A stretch of 64,000 nt of DNA from Butyricicoccus pullicaecorum (GTDB taxonomy: Bacteria; Bacillota; Clostridia; Oscillospirales; Butyricicoccaceae): positions 124,001-188,000 of the forward strand of contig JAGZIW010000002.1 in NCBI GenBank assembly GCA_018366035.1, in the 5' to 3' direction. Numbering within the stretch: position 1 is the stretch's first letter; each line of letters begins with the position of its first letter. The notes below the pieces were generated by a model. The model was not told where the DNA came from, ran no database searches, and worked only from the letters and a program-made list of their open reading frames with translations. Below, piece after piece: positions 40,663 through 49,251 of the stretch. Made by a program: the position numbers and the translations under genes.

Positions 40663-41421
40663 TCACACCTCTTTCCTTGCAAGCAGTCGTCCACCAACGA
40701 AATTCCACAGCAGCACTGCCCCAACCGTGAGTGCAAACGCTGTCCAATTGACCCTCAGATATGCAAGCTCCAAAATCCGCATATCCGGATCCCAATTTAC
40801 CATGTAAACCAGATATAAAAGACTGGCATGTCCCCAAGGCAACAGATATTGCAGGAACCTAAGCGGAACGAACAGGAGCAAAAGCCCAATAAATGCGCCG
40901 CCGCAGCCAATACAAAGCGATATCATCTGGTTGCGCACAAGAACCGACAAGGTGAGCTGTACCGCAAAGATTTCCAAAGCACTGAAAAGCTGAAATATAA
41001 AAAACAAAACGAATTTTCCAATATCTGGCTTACCTGCAAACCCAAGCACCTTTCCGCAAACCAGCATACAGCCAGTTAAAAATACCGTGGAGCACAGCAA
41101 ATACCACGCCCCGCACAGAAACTTTGCATGGAACAGACATTCCGCACGCTGTATGGTTTCAAGCAGCTTCCAAGTCTCGCCCTTGTGCTCTACATCTGCC
41201 AATCTAGAGGCAATCACCGCAGCCGCGACCGGAAAGATAATGGAATTCAGTGCAGGAACTTGATACAAAAGTTCCTTCCAGCCAATTTGAATCTCGTTGG
41301 CAGACGGATTTCGAAACGCCATATAAATCCACAGCACTTCAAACCCTACAAGCAGCAGCGTCGTGAGCATCAGACCTCTCCGTCTGCTCTTGAAAAATTC
41401 CAACTGAAGTGCCGTCATCAT
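40663..41421 (-). CDS. ABC-2 type permease (first subunit)
   Basis: The 252-residue protein has six membrane helices. The start 'MMTALQLEFFKSRRRGLMLT' and 'RLADVEHKGETWKLLETIQ' match the MutE/BcrB/SpaE group of immunity permeases. It overlaps the ATPase gene by 4 bp (ATGA), and the next permease gene starts 5 bp after its stop. All three genes are therefore translated from one mRNA. Confidence 0.82.
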   Translation of the reverse strand: MMTALQLEFFKSRRRGLMLTTLLLVGFEVLWIYMAFRNPSANEIQIGWKELLYQVPALNSIIFPVAAAVIASRLADVEHKGETWKLLETIQRAECLFHAKFLCGAWYLLCSTVFLTGCMLVCGKVLGFAGKPDIGKFVLFFIFQLFSALEIFAVQLTLSVLVRNQMISLCIGCGGAFIGLLLLFVPLRFLQYLLPWGHASLLYLVYMVNWDPDMRILELAYLRVNWTAFALTVGAVLLWNFVGGRLLARKEV

Positions 41422-42329
41422 AAGCTCACCGCCCCACCTGTTAATTCCAAGAAGATTTCTTCCAAACTCTTTTGCCGTTCCTCCAACCGCAGAACAGCAA
41501 TCTCTTGATTTTGCAGCATTCCAGTAACAACCGCGGTTATCCGGTCATCTAATGGCGGCAAAGTCAGCCATTCCTGCTGCCTTTGCACAGATATTCCAGA
41601 CTGCATCAGCCGGTCATATGCCAACGCATTGTTTGTCGTGCGCAACGCCAAATGATGTTCACTCCGCGTATGCAGCTTTTCCAATGTGTCCTGATAGACC
41701 AGTGTTCCGTCTGCAATCACACCAACATGACTTGCCAGCTGGTCGATTTCTGACAGCAGGTGTGATGATACCAATACCGTCATTCCATATCTTCTGGGCA
41801 GTGACAAAATCAGCTCACGCATTTCCTGAATACCCGCTGGATCCAATCCGTTAGTCGGTTCGTCCAAAATCAGTAGTTTAGGATAACTCATCAATGCTGC
41901 CGCAAATCCCAGCCGCTGTTTCATACCCAAAGAAAACTGAGATACGCGTTTTTCCTTTTGCTGTTCCAGACGTACAATGGAAAGCACCTCCTGTATATTC
42001 TGTTTTGGCAGCCCACGCAGCTGACGAATAATTTCCAAATTTTCTTCAGCGGTCAAATGTCCATAATATGCAGGGGATTCTATGAGAGACCCTATCTCCC
42101 GTAACAACGGCAAACGATTGCCTTCTTTCATTTGCTTTCCAAAAACCGTGATTTGTCCGCCGCTTGGGTGAACCAATCCCAGAATCATCTTCAATGTCGT
42201 TGACTTTCCGGCACCATTCGGTCCTAAAAAGCCATAAATAGCACCCTCTGGAACGTGTAAGTCCAAGTCCTTCACGCGCATTACATTTCCATATTGCTTG
42301 CACAGCCCTTTTGTTTCCACCAGATTCAT
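41418..42329 (-). CDS. ABC transporter ATP-binding protein (BcrA/lantibiotic-protection-like)
   Basis: The ATG at 42329 is used because GGAG lies 8 nt before it, whereas the GTG at 42338 directly abuts it. The 303-residue ATPase has Walker A GPNGAGKST, signature FSLGMKQRLG, Walker B LLILDEPTNGLDP and H-loop LVSSHLLSE. The ~90-residue tail is typical of BcrA/MutF-type ATPases. It leads a three-gene operon divergent from an OmpR/HisKA pair, the usual arrangement of antimicrobial-peptide sensing and resistance modules. No peptide precursor gene is visible. Confidence 0.9.
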   Translation of the reverse strand: MNLVETKGLCKQYGNVMRVKDLDLHVPEGAIYGFLGPNGAGKSTTLKMILGLVHPSGGQITVFGKQMKEGNRLPLLREIGSLIESPAYYGHLTAEENLEIIRQLRGLPKQNIQEVLSIVRLEQQKEKRVSQFSLGMKQRLGFAAALMSYPKLLILDEPTNGLDPAGIQEMRELILSLPRRYGMTVLVSSHLLSEIDQLASHVGVIADGTLVYQDTLEKLHTRSEHHLALRTTNNALAYDRLMQSGISVQRQQEWLTLPPLDDRITAVVTGMLQNQEIAVLRLEERQKSLEEIFLELTGGAVSL

Positions 42330-42355
42330 ATTGCTCACTCCTTTGTTCTGCCCTT

Positions 42356-42361
42356 ATTATA
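42356..42361 (-). promoter_or_regulatory. -10 box of the ABC operon
   Basis: TATAAT on the minus strand lies ~30 nt before the ATG with no good -35, consistent with activation by the divergent response regulator. Confidence 0.5.
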
Positions 42362-42444
42362 GGACACGAAGCTTACGTCAGCCTGAATCCAGTCTTACAT
42401 TTTCCTTAAATTTACTCCATCACGCGCAAAGTATCTGCACACTA

Positions 42445-42453
42445 TGGTATAAT
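42445..42453 (+). promoter_or_regulatory. Extended -10 promoter of the two-component genes
   Basis: TGG-TATAAT (42445-42453) has no clear -35. It leaves a ~100-nt leader before the regulator ATG at 42563, in which I see no RNA motif. Confidence 0.5.
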
Positions 42454-42562
42454 AATCGCATAAATGACTATTATACTGGATATTTCATGATTGTACCACC
42501 AGCAGCACCCATCGAATTGACTTTTCATGCCGCTGTATTATTACAGCAAAGGAGGAACACAC

Positions 42563-43267
42563 ATGGATCAAACCCGTACATACTCTGTATTGGTCGTAGA
42601 AGATGAATACGACCTGCGGCAAATGCTTTTAGATGTTCTGCACGGAGCTGCATTTACAAATGTCATCGGAGCCGCAAACTGCTATGAAGCACGCACTGCC
42701 TTTCTGACACAGCACCCGCAAGCAGTGATTTTAGATATCAATCTTCCAGATGGTGATGGATTTTCTCTTATGCAGGAAATGCGGCAAACGAGCAATATCC
42801 CGACCTTATTTCTCTCCGCACGAGATGCCGATGCAGACCGCCTGCACGGCTTAGGTCTTGGCGCAGATGATTATATCACCAAACCATTTCTGCCGGACGA
42901 GCTGATTTTACGGCTGACTGCAATCCTCAATCGCACCTATCACCTGACTGCAAATCCTCCCATTTTGACCTTGGGACCTGTGCAAATCAACTGGGCATCT
43001 GGTATGGTACACCACCCCAATCGCCCTGATGTCGCACTGACAGCAAAGGAAACTGCACTTCTTCACAAGCTTGCAGACGAACGCGGCAATATCGTAACCA
43101 TTGATGCACTCTGTCAGGCAGCTTGGCAAGATGGTATTTTTGGCTATGAAAACACCCTTATGGTACATATTCGGCGCTTACGGGAAAAAATCGAACTTGA
43201 CCCATCTAAACCAGTCTGGCTGCGCACGATACGTGGACTCGGCTACAAGCTGGAACGAGAATCATGA
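42563..43267 (+). CDS. OmpR-family response regulator
   Basis: The ATG at 42563 follows AAAGGAGG. The 234-residue protein has a receiver domain ('VVEDEYDLRQML' acidic pocket, phospho-acceptor Asp in AVILDINLPDGDGF, Lys in DDYITKPF) and a C-terminal winged helix (Trans_reg_C, 'ENTLMVHIRRLREKIE' and 'IRGLGYKLE'). It overlaps the kinase gene by 4 bp. It probably controls the divergent ABC operon (inference from position). Confidence 0.92.
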   Translation: MDQTRTYSVLVVEDEYDLRQMLLDVLHGAAFTNVIGAANCYEARTAFLTQHPQAVILDINLPDGDGFSLMQEMRQTSNIPTLFLSARDADADRLHGLGLGADDYITKPFLPDELILRLTAILNRTYHLTANPPILTLGPVQINWASGMVHHPNRPDVALTAKETALLHKLADERGNIVTIDALCQAAWQDGIFGYENTLMVHIRRLREKIELDPSKPVWLRTIRGLGYKLERES

Positions 43268-44625
43268 AAACCTTATTTCAAATTATCCTGCGCTATGCGC
43301 TCTCCGCAGTTGGCGTACTTCTTCTGTTGATTGCAGTCAACATCACTGCGCTGGTGGGGTATACCATAAAAGCGATGCATTCCGATTTCAGCCCGCTGGA
43401 ATATAGGCTCCGTGACTTTGCCGAAACCCTGACTCATACAGAAACCGGTTGGGAACTGCCTGAAGATTCCATGCAGGATCTTCAACAAAATTACGTATGG
43501 GGTATGCTTCTGGACCCACAGGGAGAAGTCGTTTGGTCAGACCGTTTGCCCCCTGCGCTCAACCATCGCTACTCTCCCGCACAGGTTGCAGCCTTTTCCC
43601 GTTGGTACCTAGCAGATTATCCCGTGTATGCCTATCAGAAAGGTGATTTCTTACTCGTACTCGCAAACCCCAAAAACTCTCGCTGGAAATATCCAGTGGA
43701 AATGGATATTCGCACGCTCAATTCTCTACTCCAGCAATTTCCAATCTGGGTAATGTGTAATTTACTGCTTGCCATTCTCCTGATCTTATTGAGCAGTATC
43801 CGATTTTTCCGTTCCATTCGGCGCATTGCGGGTGGATTATCTGACTTAGCCAAAGAAAATCCTGTCTCCCTTCCCGAAAAAGGGATTTTCAAAAGCCTGT
43901 GCCATGACCTCAATACCACATCGGTAAACCTGCGTAAGCAGCAGGAACTGTTAAACCGCCGCGACCGCATGCGCACTGAATGGATTGCTGGTGTTTCTCA
44001 CGATGTACGCACACCGCTTACCATTATCCTAGGGACTGCGGCGCAGATGGAAAACGATCCGGAAAACACACCAGCACGTACAAAGAAAGCGCAAACCATA
44101 CGCATACAGGGCGAACGGCTGCGCCGCCTGATCGAGGACCTCAATCTCGCTTCTAAGCTGACCTATAATGCCCAACCCCTGCGCAAAAAAATGGTAATAC
44201 TTCCCGTCCTGATACGGCAAATCGTAACAGACTTATTGAATCAGCATGAAACTCTGGCTTTGTCCCTGACCATCTCACATGACTGTGAAGGAGTTCCAAT
44301 CTGCATTGATGAAGCACTGATTGAACGCGCCATTCGAAACTTAATCGGTAACAGCATGGCACACACTCCACCAGATACCAAGATTTTCCTGAATCTGCAA
44401 AACAAAGGGCAATATTTTGCGTTCTCGATATGCGACACTGGTGCAGGATATCCCGCGGCTGTTTTAGAGTCCCTCAATCGTCCGCTTGCAAATGAACTAC
44501 CGTCTCACGGACTCGGGCTTCCCATCGTGCGGCAAATCGCCGAGTTACATGGTGGTACAACGACCTTTTTCAATTCTACCCAAGGTGCTTGCTGTGTTGT
44601 TACACTTCCAATTTTTGAAACATGA
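43264..44625 (+). CDS. Membrane sensor histidine kinase
   Basis: The 453-residue kinase has a membrane helix at residues ~10-35 and an extracellular domain of about 125 residues with a PAS/Cache-like segment ('YVWGMLLDPQGEVVWSDRLPP'). A second helix lies at ~160-180, followed by a short HAMP-like linker. The HisKA phospho-acceptor is in VSHDVRTPLT, and the HATPase_c domain has N-box RNLIGNSMAH and G-box HGLGLPIVRQIAELHGG. It overlaps the regulator gene by 4 bp. The extracellular domain is larger than in BceS-type kinases, so it may bind a ligand directly. Confidence 0.92.
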   Translation: MKTLFQIILRYALSAVGVLLLLIAVNITALVGYTIKAMHSDFSPLEYRLRDFAETLTHTETGWELPEDSMQDLQQNYVWGMLLDPQGEVVWSDRLPPALNHRYSPAQVAAFSRWYLADYPVYAYQKGDFLLVLANPKNSRWKYPVEMDIRTLNSLLQQFPIWVMCNLLLAILLILLSSIRFFRSIRRIAGGLSDLAKENPVSLPEKGIFKSLCHDLNTTSVNLRKQQELLNRRDRMRTEWIAGVSHDVRTPLTIILGTAAQMENDPENTPARTKKAQTIRIQGERLRRLIEDLNLASKLTYNAQPLRKKMVILPVLIRQIVTDLLNQHETLALSLTISHDCEGVPICIDEALIERAIRNLIGNSMAHTPPDTKIFLNLQNKGQYFAFSICDTGAGYPAAVLESLNRPLANELPSHGLGLPIVRQIAELHGGTTTFFNSTQGACCVVTLPIFET

Positions 44626-44661
44626 AAAAAGAGAGAGATTACAGAAATCTCTCTCTTTTTC
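44626..44661. terminator. Bidirectional terminator between the kinase gene and prfC
   Basis: The 15-bp stem AAAAAGAGAGAGATT/AATCTCTCTCTTTTT is A-rich on one side and T-rich on the other and serves both converging genes. Confidence 0.85.
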
Positions 44662-44662
44662 A

Positions 44663-46258
44663 TTACGCATTTTCTGAAAACTCTGACAACCGTAAGCCTT
44701 CATTGTGATCCGTTGCCCATGAAATATTCCAAGGGCTTGTGAATAACAGCAGCAAATTGTCACGGAAGTCCTGTACCACACGGGTATCTGATGTGAGCAT
44801 GAGCTTCTTATAATCGAAGTCCTCCTCATCATTTTCAATCCATCGCAGATGCTCGTATGGCAAGTTATCTCGAATGATATCGACGCCATACTCATTTTTC
44901 AGGCGATATTCCAGCACTTCAAACTGAAGCTGTCCTACAACACCGACAATAACCTCTTCCATACCGGTATTCGGCTCATGAAAAATCTGAATTGCACCTT
45001 CCTGTGCAATCTGCGTGACACCCTTGACAAACTGTTTTCGCTTCAAAGTATCCTTTTGACGTACCGATGCAAATATCTCAGGTGCAAAGGTCGGAATACC
45101 AGAAAAGGTACACTTGAGCTTAGGATCGCAGACAGTATCTCCAATCGAGAAAATGCCCGGATCAAAGACTCCTATGATATCTCCTGCGTAGGCTTCGTCC
45201 ACAATGGAACGGTCCTGCGCCATAAGCTGCTGTGGCTGCGCAAGCTGAATTTTCTTGCCGCCCTGAATGTGATACACGTCACAGCCACGCTCAAACTTGC
45301 CCGAACAAATACGCATAAATGCAATACGGTCACGATGCGCCTTATTCATATTCGCCTGAATCTTAAAGACAAAGGCAGAAAAACGCGCATCAAACGGGTC
45401 AATCACACCGATATCTGCCTTTCTCGGCAGCGGAGAGGAAGTCATTTGCAGGAACTTCTTCAAGAAAGGCTCTACACCAAAATTTGTGAGTGCTGAGCCA
45501 AAGAAAACTGGTGACAGCTTGCCATGGCGCACCGCCTCCAAGTCAAATTCATCACCTGCACCCTCCAAAAGCTCGATATCATCTGCAAGCGTTGCATACT
45601 GTGCATCAGATAACAGCGCTTTGAGTTCGTCGGAACCAAATTTCAGATGCGTTGCGGTGACTTCGCGGCGTGCGTCCACACCATCAAACACGATCACCTC
45701 ATCATCTCCGCGGTCATAGACTCCCTTGAACTCCTTGCCGGAGCCAATGGGCCAATTGACTGCGTAGGTTCCAATCCCAAGCTCATTCTCGATTTCTTCC
45801 ATCAATTCATATGGGTCACGTGATTCGCGGTCCATCTTATTGATAAAGGTAAAAATCGGAATATCACGCATGACGCAAACCTTAAACAGCTTTCGTGTCT
45901 GCGCCTCGACACCCTTTGACGCATCAATGACCATGACAGCAGAATCTGCTGCCATCAGGGTTCGATAGGTATCCTCCGAAAAGTCCTGATGTCCCGGGGT
46001 GTCCAGAATATTGATACAGTAATCATCATAATGGAACTGGAGCACCGAAGAAGTAACCGAAATACCGCGCTGCTTCTCGATTTCCATCCAGTCAGACACT
46101 GCATGACGGGAATTTTTCTTTCCCTTTACCATACCGGCTTCCTGAATTGCACCGCCGTACAACAGAAATTTCTCAGTAATGGTTGTTTTTCCGGCGTCAG
46201 GGTGCGAAATAATCGCAAAGGTACGCCGGTTTTGTATCTCTTGCCTCAAATCGGACAA
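44663..46258 (-). CDS. prfC: Peptide chain release factor 3
   Basis: I start at TTG 46258, because GGAGG lies 8 nt before it (46267-46271 on the plus strand) and this removes the otherwise required overlap with recR; the ATG 16 codons upstream has no such site. The 531-residue translational GTPase helps release RF1/RF2 after peptide release. G1 is SHPDAGKTT, then the G2 region 'RGISVTSSV', G3 DTPGHQDF and G4 NKMD. It lies 19 bp after recR. Confidence 0.94.
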   Translation of the reverse strand: MSDLRQEIQNRRTFAIISHPDAGKTTITEKFLLYGGAIQEAGMVKGKKNSRHAVSDWMEIEKQRGISVTSSVLQFHYDDYCINILDTPGHQDFSEDTYRTLMAADSAVMVIDASKGVEAQTRKLFKVCVMRDIPIFTFINKMDRESRDPYELMEEIENELGIGTYAVNWPIGSGKEFKGVYDRGDDEVIVFDGVDARREVTATHLKFGSDELKALLSDAQYATLADDIELLEGAGDEFDLEAVRHGKLSPVFFGSALTNFGVEPFLKKFLQMTSSPLPRKADIGVIDPFDARFSAFVFKIQANMNKAHRDRIAFMRICSGKFERGCDVYHIQGGKKIQLAQPQQLMAQDRSIVDEAYAGDIIGVFDPGIFSIGDTVCDPKLKCTFSGIPTFAPEIFASVRQKDTLKRKQFVKGVTQIAQEGAIQIFHEPNTGMEEVIVGVVGQLQFEVLEYRLKNEYGVDIIRDNLPYEHLRWIENDEEDFDYKKLMLTSDTRVVQDFRDNLLLLFTSPWNISWATDHNEGLRLSEFSENA

Positions 46259-46277
46259 AGTCGATTCCTCCAAAAGT

Positions 46278-46877
46278 CTAAATCTCTCGTCTGCCCTCAA
46301 GCGCACGCATCAGAGTCACCTCATCTACATACTCCAGATGACCTCCCACCGGAATGCCATAGGCAAGGCGGCTGACGGCAACGCCAAACGGTTTGAGCAG
46401 ACGCGCCAAATACATAGCAGTTGCCTCACCCTCCGTGTCCGGATTGGTTGCAATGATTACTTCGCGCACATCTGTATCTGCCACACGCTGCAAGAGCTCG
46501 CGAATCCGGATATCATCTGGACCTACATGATTCATGGGCGAAATTACTCCATGCAGCACATGATACAGACCGTTAAATTCGCGGGTGCGTTCAAATGCCA
46601 GCACATCGCGTGGATCGGTCACCACACAGATAACCCCTGCATCTCGATTGGGATTCGAGCAGATGGGGCAGACCTCCGAATCGGTCAGGTTTTGACAAAC
46701 CTGACAGGTGAACACTGTATTTTTCGCCTGCATGATCGCATCTGCAAAGCGCTGTGCATCTTCCTTGGGCATATCCAGCACAAAAAACGCAAGGCGCTGC
46801 GCCGTTTTCTGTCCAATTCCGGGCAGACGGGCAAATTCTTCAATTAACCGCTCGACCGGCGGCGCAAAGAATTTCAT
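46278..46877 (-). CDS. recR: Recombination protein RecR
   Basis: The 199-residue protein of the RecFOR pathway has an HhH segment ('LPGIGQKTAQRLAFFVL' near residue 17), a C4 zinc finger ('CQVCQNLTDSEVCPIC' at ~55-70) and a Toprim domain ('VICVVTDPRDVLAFERT' and 'IIATNPDTEGEATAMYLA'). It is 3 bp after ybaB and follows dnaX-ybaB, the usual bacterial order. Confidence 0.97.
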   Translation of the reverse strand: MKFFAPPVERLIEEFARLPGIGQKTAQRLAFFVLDMPKEDAQRFADAIMQAKNTVFTCQVCQNLTDSEVCPICSNPNRDAGVICVVTDPRDVLAFERTREFNGLYHVLHGVISPMNHVGPDDIRIRELLQRVADTDVREVIIATNPDTEGEATAMYLARLLKPFGVAVSRLAYGIPVGGHLEYVDEVTLMRALEGRREI

Positions 46878-46880
46878 TTT

Positions 46881-47231
46881 TTAGAGAATACCCGGGATAC
46901 CGCCGCTCATGCCGCCGGTAATGGTACGCATATTGTTTTCAGACTGCTCCTGTGCCTTACGAAGCGCCTCATTGATTGCCGCCATAACCAGATCCTGAAG
47001 CATTTCGATATCCTCTGGATCTACAACCTCCGGCTTGATTTCCAAAGACTTGAGAGAAGTGGTGCCCAGTACAACCGCCTTAACTGCACCGCCGCCAGCG
47101 GTCGCCTCGGTCTCGGTCTGCGCCATTTCCTCCTGTGCGCGCAGCATTTCCTGCTGCATTTTCTGTGCATGCTTGATCATGGCCTGCATGTTCATGCCGC
47201 CGCCCATTCCACCAAATTTGCCCTTTGCCAT
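46881..47231 (-). CDS. ybaB: YbaB/EbfC nucleoid-associated protein
   Basis: The 116-residue DNA-binding protein has a Gly/Met-rich N-terminus, the family core 'MIKHAQKMQQEMLRAQEEMAQ' (split here over residues 18-38) and 'LEIKPEVVDPEDIEMLQDLV'. It forms dimers that coat DNA. It is co-transcribed with dnaX (20 bp upstream) and recR (3 bp downstream). Start by AGGAGG. Confidence 0.95.
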   Translation of the reverse strand: MAKGKFGGMGGGMNMQAMIKHAQKMQQEMLRAQEEMAQTETEATAGGGAVKAVVLGTTSLKSLEIKPEVVDPEDIEMLQDLVMAAINEALRKAQEQSENNMRTITGGMSGGIPGIL

Positions 47232-47251
47232 TTTGAATTCCTCCTAAACGA

Positions 47252-48814
47252 TTAAAACTCTGTGACATGAATGTCAAATTCTTTTGCTCTTTCCAAAATC
47301 TCGTCAGATGCTGCTTTACTCTGCGGGTGCAGCTTTTGGTTCGGCTCCAATATCTTTACCCGAACTGCCGTTCCCGCCACAGCTGCCGCAATTTCTGACA
47401 ATCTATCGATGGTCGGCTGTGCCTTTGCAAGCCCAGCCGTTACATCATCTTCACAAAATACAAGGATTTGTTCCCCATCACGCTCCGCATGGGACGAAAT
47501 CTGTAAACAGGTGAGCGCCCCCATATTGATAATACCGTTTGCCCGCTCGAGCACCTGCTCCCAGCCGCTCCACGCAGTACGCGGTGCTTCGGAGTTTGTC
47601 GGTTCTTCTGCCTTGGGCGCAGCTGCCACAGGCTGTACCGTATCCGCAGGTGCTGCCGCGGCAATCACAGGCACGCCATGCCTGACCCTTTCTTCCAGCG
47701 CCTCCACTCTGCCCTCGAGAGAATCGTATACCTCTCCGCCCATCGTGCACAGACGGATTATGCTGAATTCCGCTTCCACCCGTCGATTACTTGCAGACTT
47801 CATACGCCCAATTGCATCTTGTAAAATACGGCTATATGCAATGAGTTCTGTTGGTGCCAGCCCTTCGCCCAGCGCACAAAGCTGCGCTTTGGTATAGGTG
47901 GGGGAAATCAAGCTCGCAACATCTCCGTTTGCTGTTTTGACGAGCAGCATGTCTCGAATCAAGCTCAAAAGCTGATCCATCACACCCACAAGATCCCGAC
48001 CGGATTCATACGCCTGTCCAATTTCGGAAATGGCTGCGGAAAGGTTACCGCATTGAATGGCTTCCATCAGTGCGATGGCATCGGTTTTCCCAAGGATCCC
48101 AAGGCTTCTGGAAACCTCCTGCTCATCAATCGGGTCATAGCCTGCCGTGCGATCGAGCATAGACAGCGCATCACGCATTGCACCATCTGCGAGCCGCGCA
48201 ATAAGCTGCGCACCGCCCTCTGTCAAAGGCAGCTGCTCACTTGCAGCAATCTGTAAAAGACGCTTTGCCATGGCATCGGCTGTGATCCGCCGGAAATCAA
48301 ACCGTTGACAGCGCGATAAAATGGTTGCCGGAACCTTGTGGATTTCGGTCGTTGCCAAGATAAACATCACATGTTCGGGTGGTTCCTCCAAGGTCTTCAG
48401 CAATGCATTGAATGCCCCTGAGGAAAGCATGTGTACCTCGTCAATGATAAATACTTTTTTACGCACCGCAGTTGGTGCATATCGCACTTCATCTCGGATT
48501 TCGCGCACATTATCCACACCATTATTCGATGCCGCATCAATTTCCACAACGTCCAGAACCGATCCGTCTAAAATCCCCTGACATGCAGGACACTTGTTGC
48601 AGGGATCGCCTTCCACGAGATGCTCGCAGTTGACTGCGCGCGCCAAAATTTTTGCACAAGTCGTTTTTCCCGTCCCTCTTGTACCGGTAAACAGATAAGC
48701 GTGTGACAATCTGCCAGTACGCAGCTGTGCACGCAGCGTATCGGTAATATGCTGCTGACCAATCACATCAGCAAAACAGAGCGGACGCCACTTGCGATAG
48801 AGCGCCTGATACAT
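47252..48814 (-). CDS. dnaX: DNA polymerase III subunit gamma/tau
   Basis: The 520-residue clamp-loader ATPase has 'YRKWRPLCFADVIGQQHI' at the start, Walker A GTRGTGKTT, a zinc module of four cysteines (CEHLVEGDPCNKCPAC), Walker B FIIDEVHML and sensor 'ATTEIHKVP'. The C-terminal region after ~370 is Ala/Pro-rich and then carries the tau-like domain. It starts the dnaX-ybaB-recR-prfC run. GGGAGG precedes the ATG. Confidence 0.96.
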   Translation of the reverse strand: MYQALYRKWRPLCFADVIGQQHITDTLRAQLRTGRLSHAYLFTGTRGTGKTTCAKILARAVNCEHLVEGDPCNKCPACQGILDGSVLDVVEIDAASNNGVDNVREIRDEVRYAPTAVRKKVFIIDEVHMLSSGAFNALLKTLEEPPEHVMFILATTEIHKVPATILSRCQRFDFRRITADAMAKRLLQIAASEQLPLTEGGAQLIARLADGAMRDALSMLDRTAGYDPIDEQEVSRSLGILGKTDAIALMEAIQCGNLSAAISEIGQAYESGRDLVGVMDQLLSLIRDMLLVKTANGDVASLISPTYTKAQLCALGEGLAPTELIAYSRILQDAIGRMKSASNRRVEAEFSIIRLCTMGGEVYDSLEGRVEALEERVRHGVPVIAAAAPADTVQPVAAAPKAEEPTNSEAPRTAWSGWEQVLERANGIINMGALTCLQISSHAERDGEQILVFCEDDVTAGLAKAQPTIDRLSEIAAAVAGTAVRVKILEPNQKLHPQSKAASDEILERAKEFDIHVTEF

Positions 48815-48837
48815 TGTGTGCCTCCCTTATGCAGAAT

Positions 48838-48870
48838 GAAAAAAATGGGCAGATTTATCACCTGCCCACC
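48838..48870 (-). terminator. Terminator between SRP RNA and dnaX
   Basis: On the minus strand TGGGCAG/CTGCCCA with a 9-nt loop is followed by TTTTTTTC. It ends the SRP RNA transcript. Confidence 0.75.
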
Positions 48871-48974
48871 TTTCCAACGCTTTCTACGGCTATGCAGTGC
48901 CCTGTAAGACCGCACACCAGAAGATCGAAACGAACATCCAGACAGCCTTTTTACCAAATCAACTCAAAATCGGC

Positions 48975-49195
48975 AGTTCTGTGGCACACGCAGGGTTCTG
49001 TTTAATGCTGCTCGGTTCCCCGCCTGACATGGTTCGCAGTCCCACGTTGCACAGTACCAATCTCTCATCATTGATTTGTTAACTGCAAGCATCCAAATGC
49101 CGCCCCTCCCAACTGGGATTCAGCCCTGCTATAGCGGATTGCAGGAAAAGGGCACCGCTGCCTCCCCGCCTAGTGCGACCTTACAGGACACTACA
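48975..49195 (-). ncRNA. ffs: Signal recognition particle RNA (large, Alu-containing type)
   Basis: On the minus strand the conserved domain IV hairpin reads ATGTCAGGCGGGGAACCGAGCAGC, split as GTCAGG, CGG-GGAA-CCG stem-loop and AGCAGC. The 5' part holds CTAGGCGGGGAGGCAGCGG, the usual Alu-domain start of Gram-positive SRP RNA. Ends are approximate and based on pairing of CTGT (near 49187) with ACAG (48979-48982). It targets Ffh to signal peptides. It lies between the PBP and dnaX genes, as is common in Firmicutes. Confidence 0.9.
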
Positions 49196-49209
49196 TAACA
49201 TACTGGTAT

Positions 49210-49238
49210 ATTATACTATAACCTTATTGCGATTTCAA
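49210..49238 (-). promoter_or_regulatory. SRP RNA promoter
   Basis: On the minus strand TTGAAA (49233-49238) and TATAAT (49210-49215) have a 17-bp spacer, close to consensus as expected for a stable RNA. It lies within or just after the 3' end of the PBP gene. Confidence 0.8.
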
Positions 49239-49251
49239 GCCCCAAATTGTC

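Noticed and set aside
48870..48970. Possible tRNA gene beside the SRP RNA
   Set aside because: tRNA-Ser is often near this locus in other Firmicutes, but I find no TTC-arm sequence or acceptor pairing.
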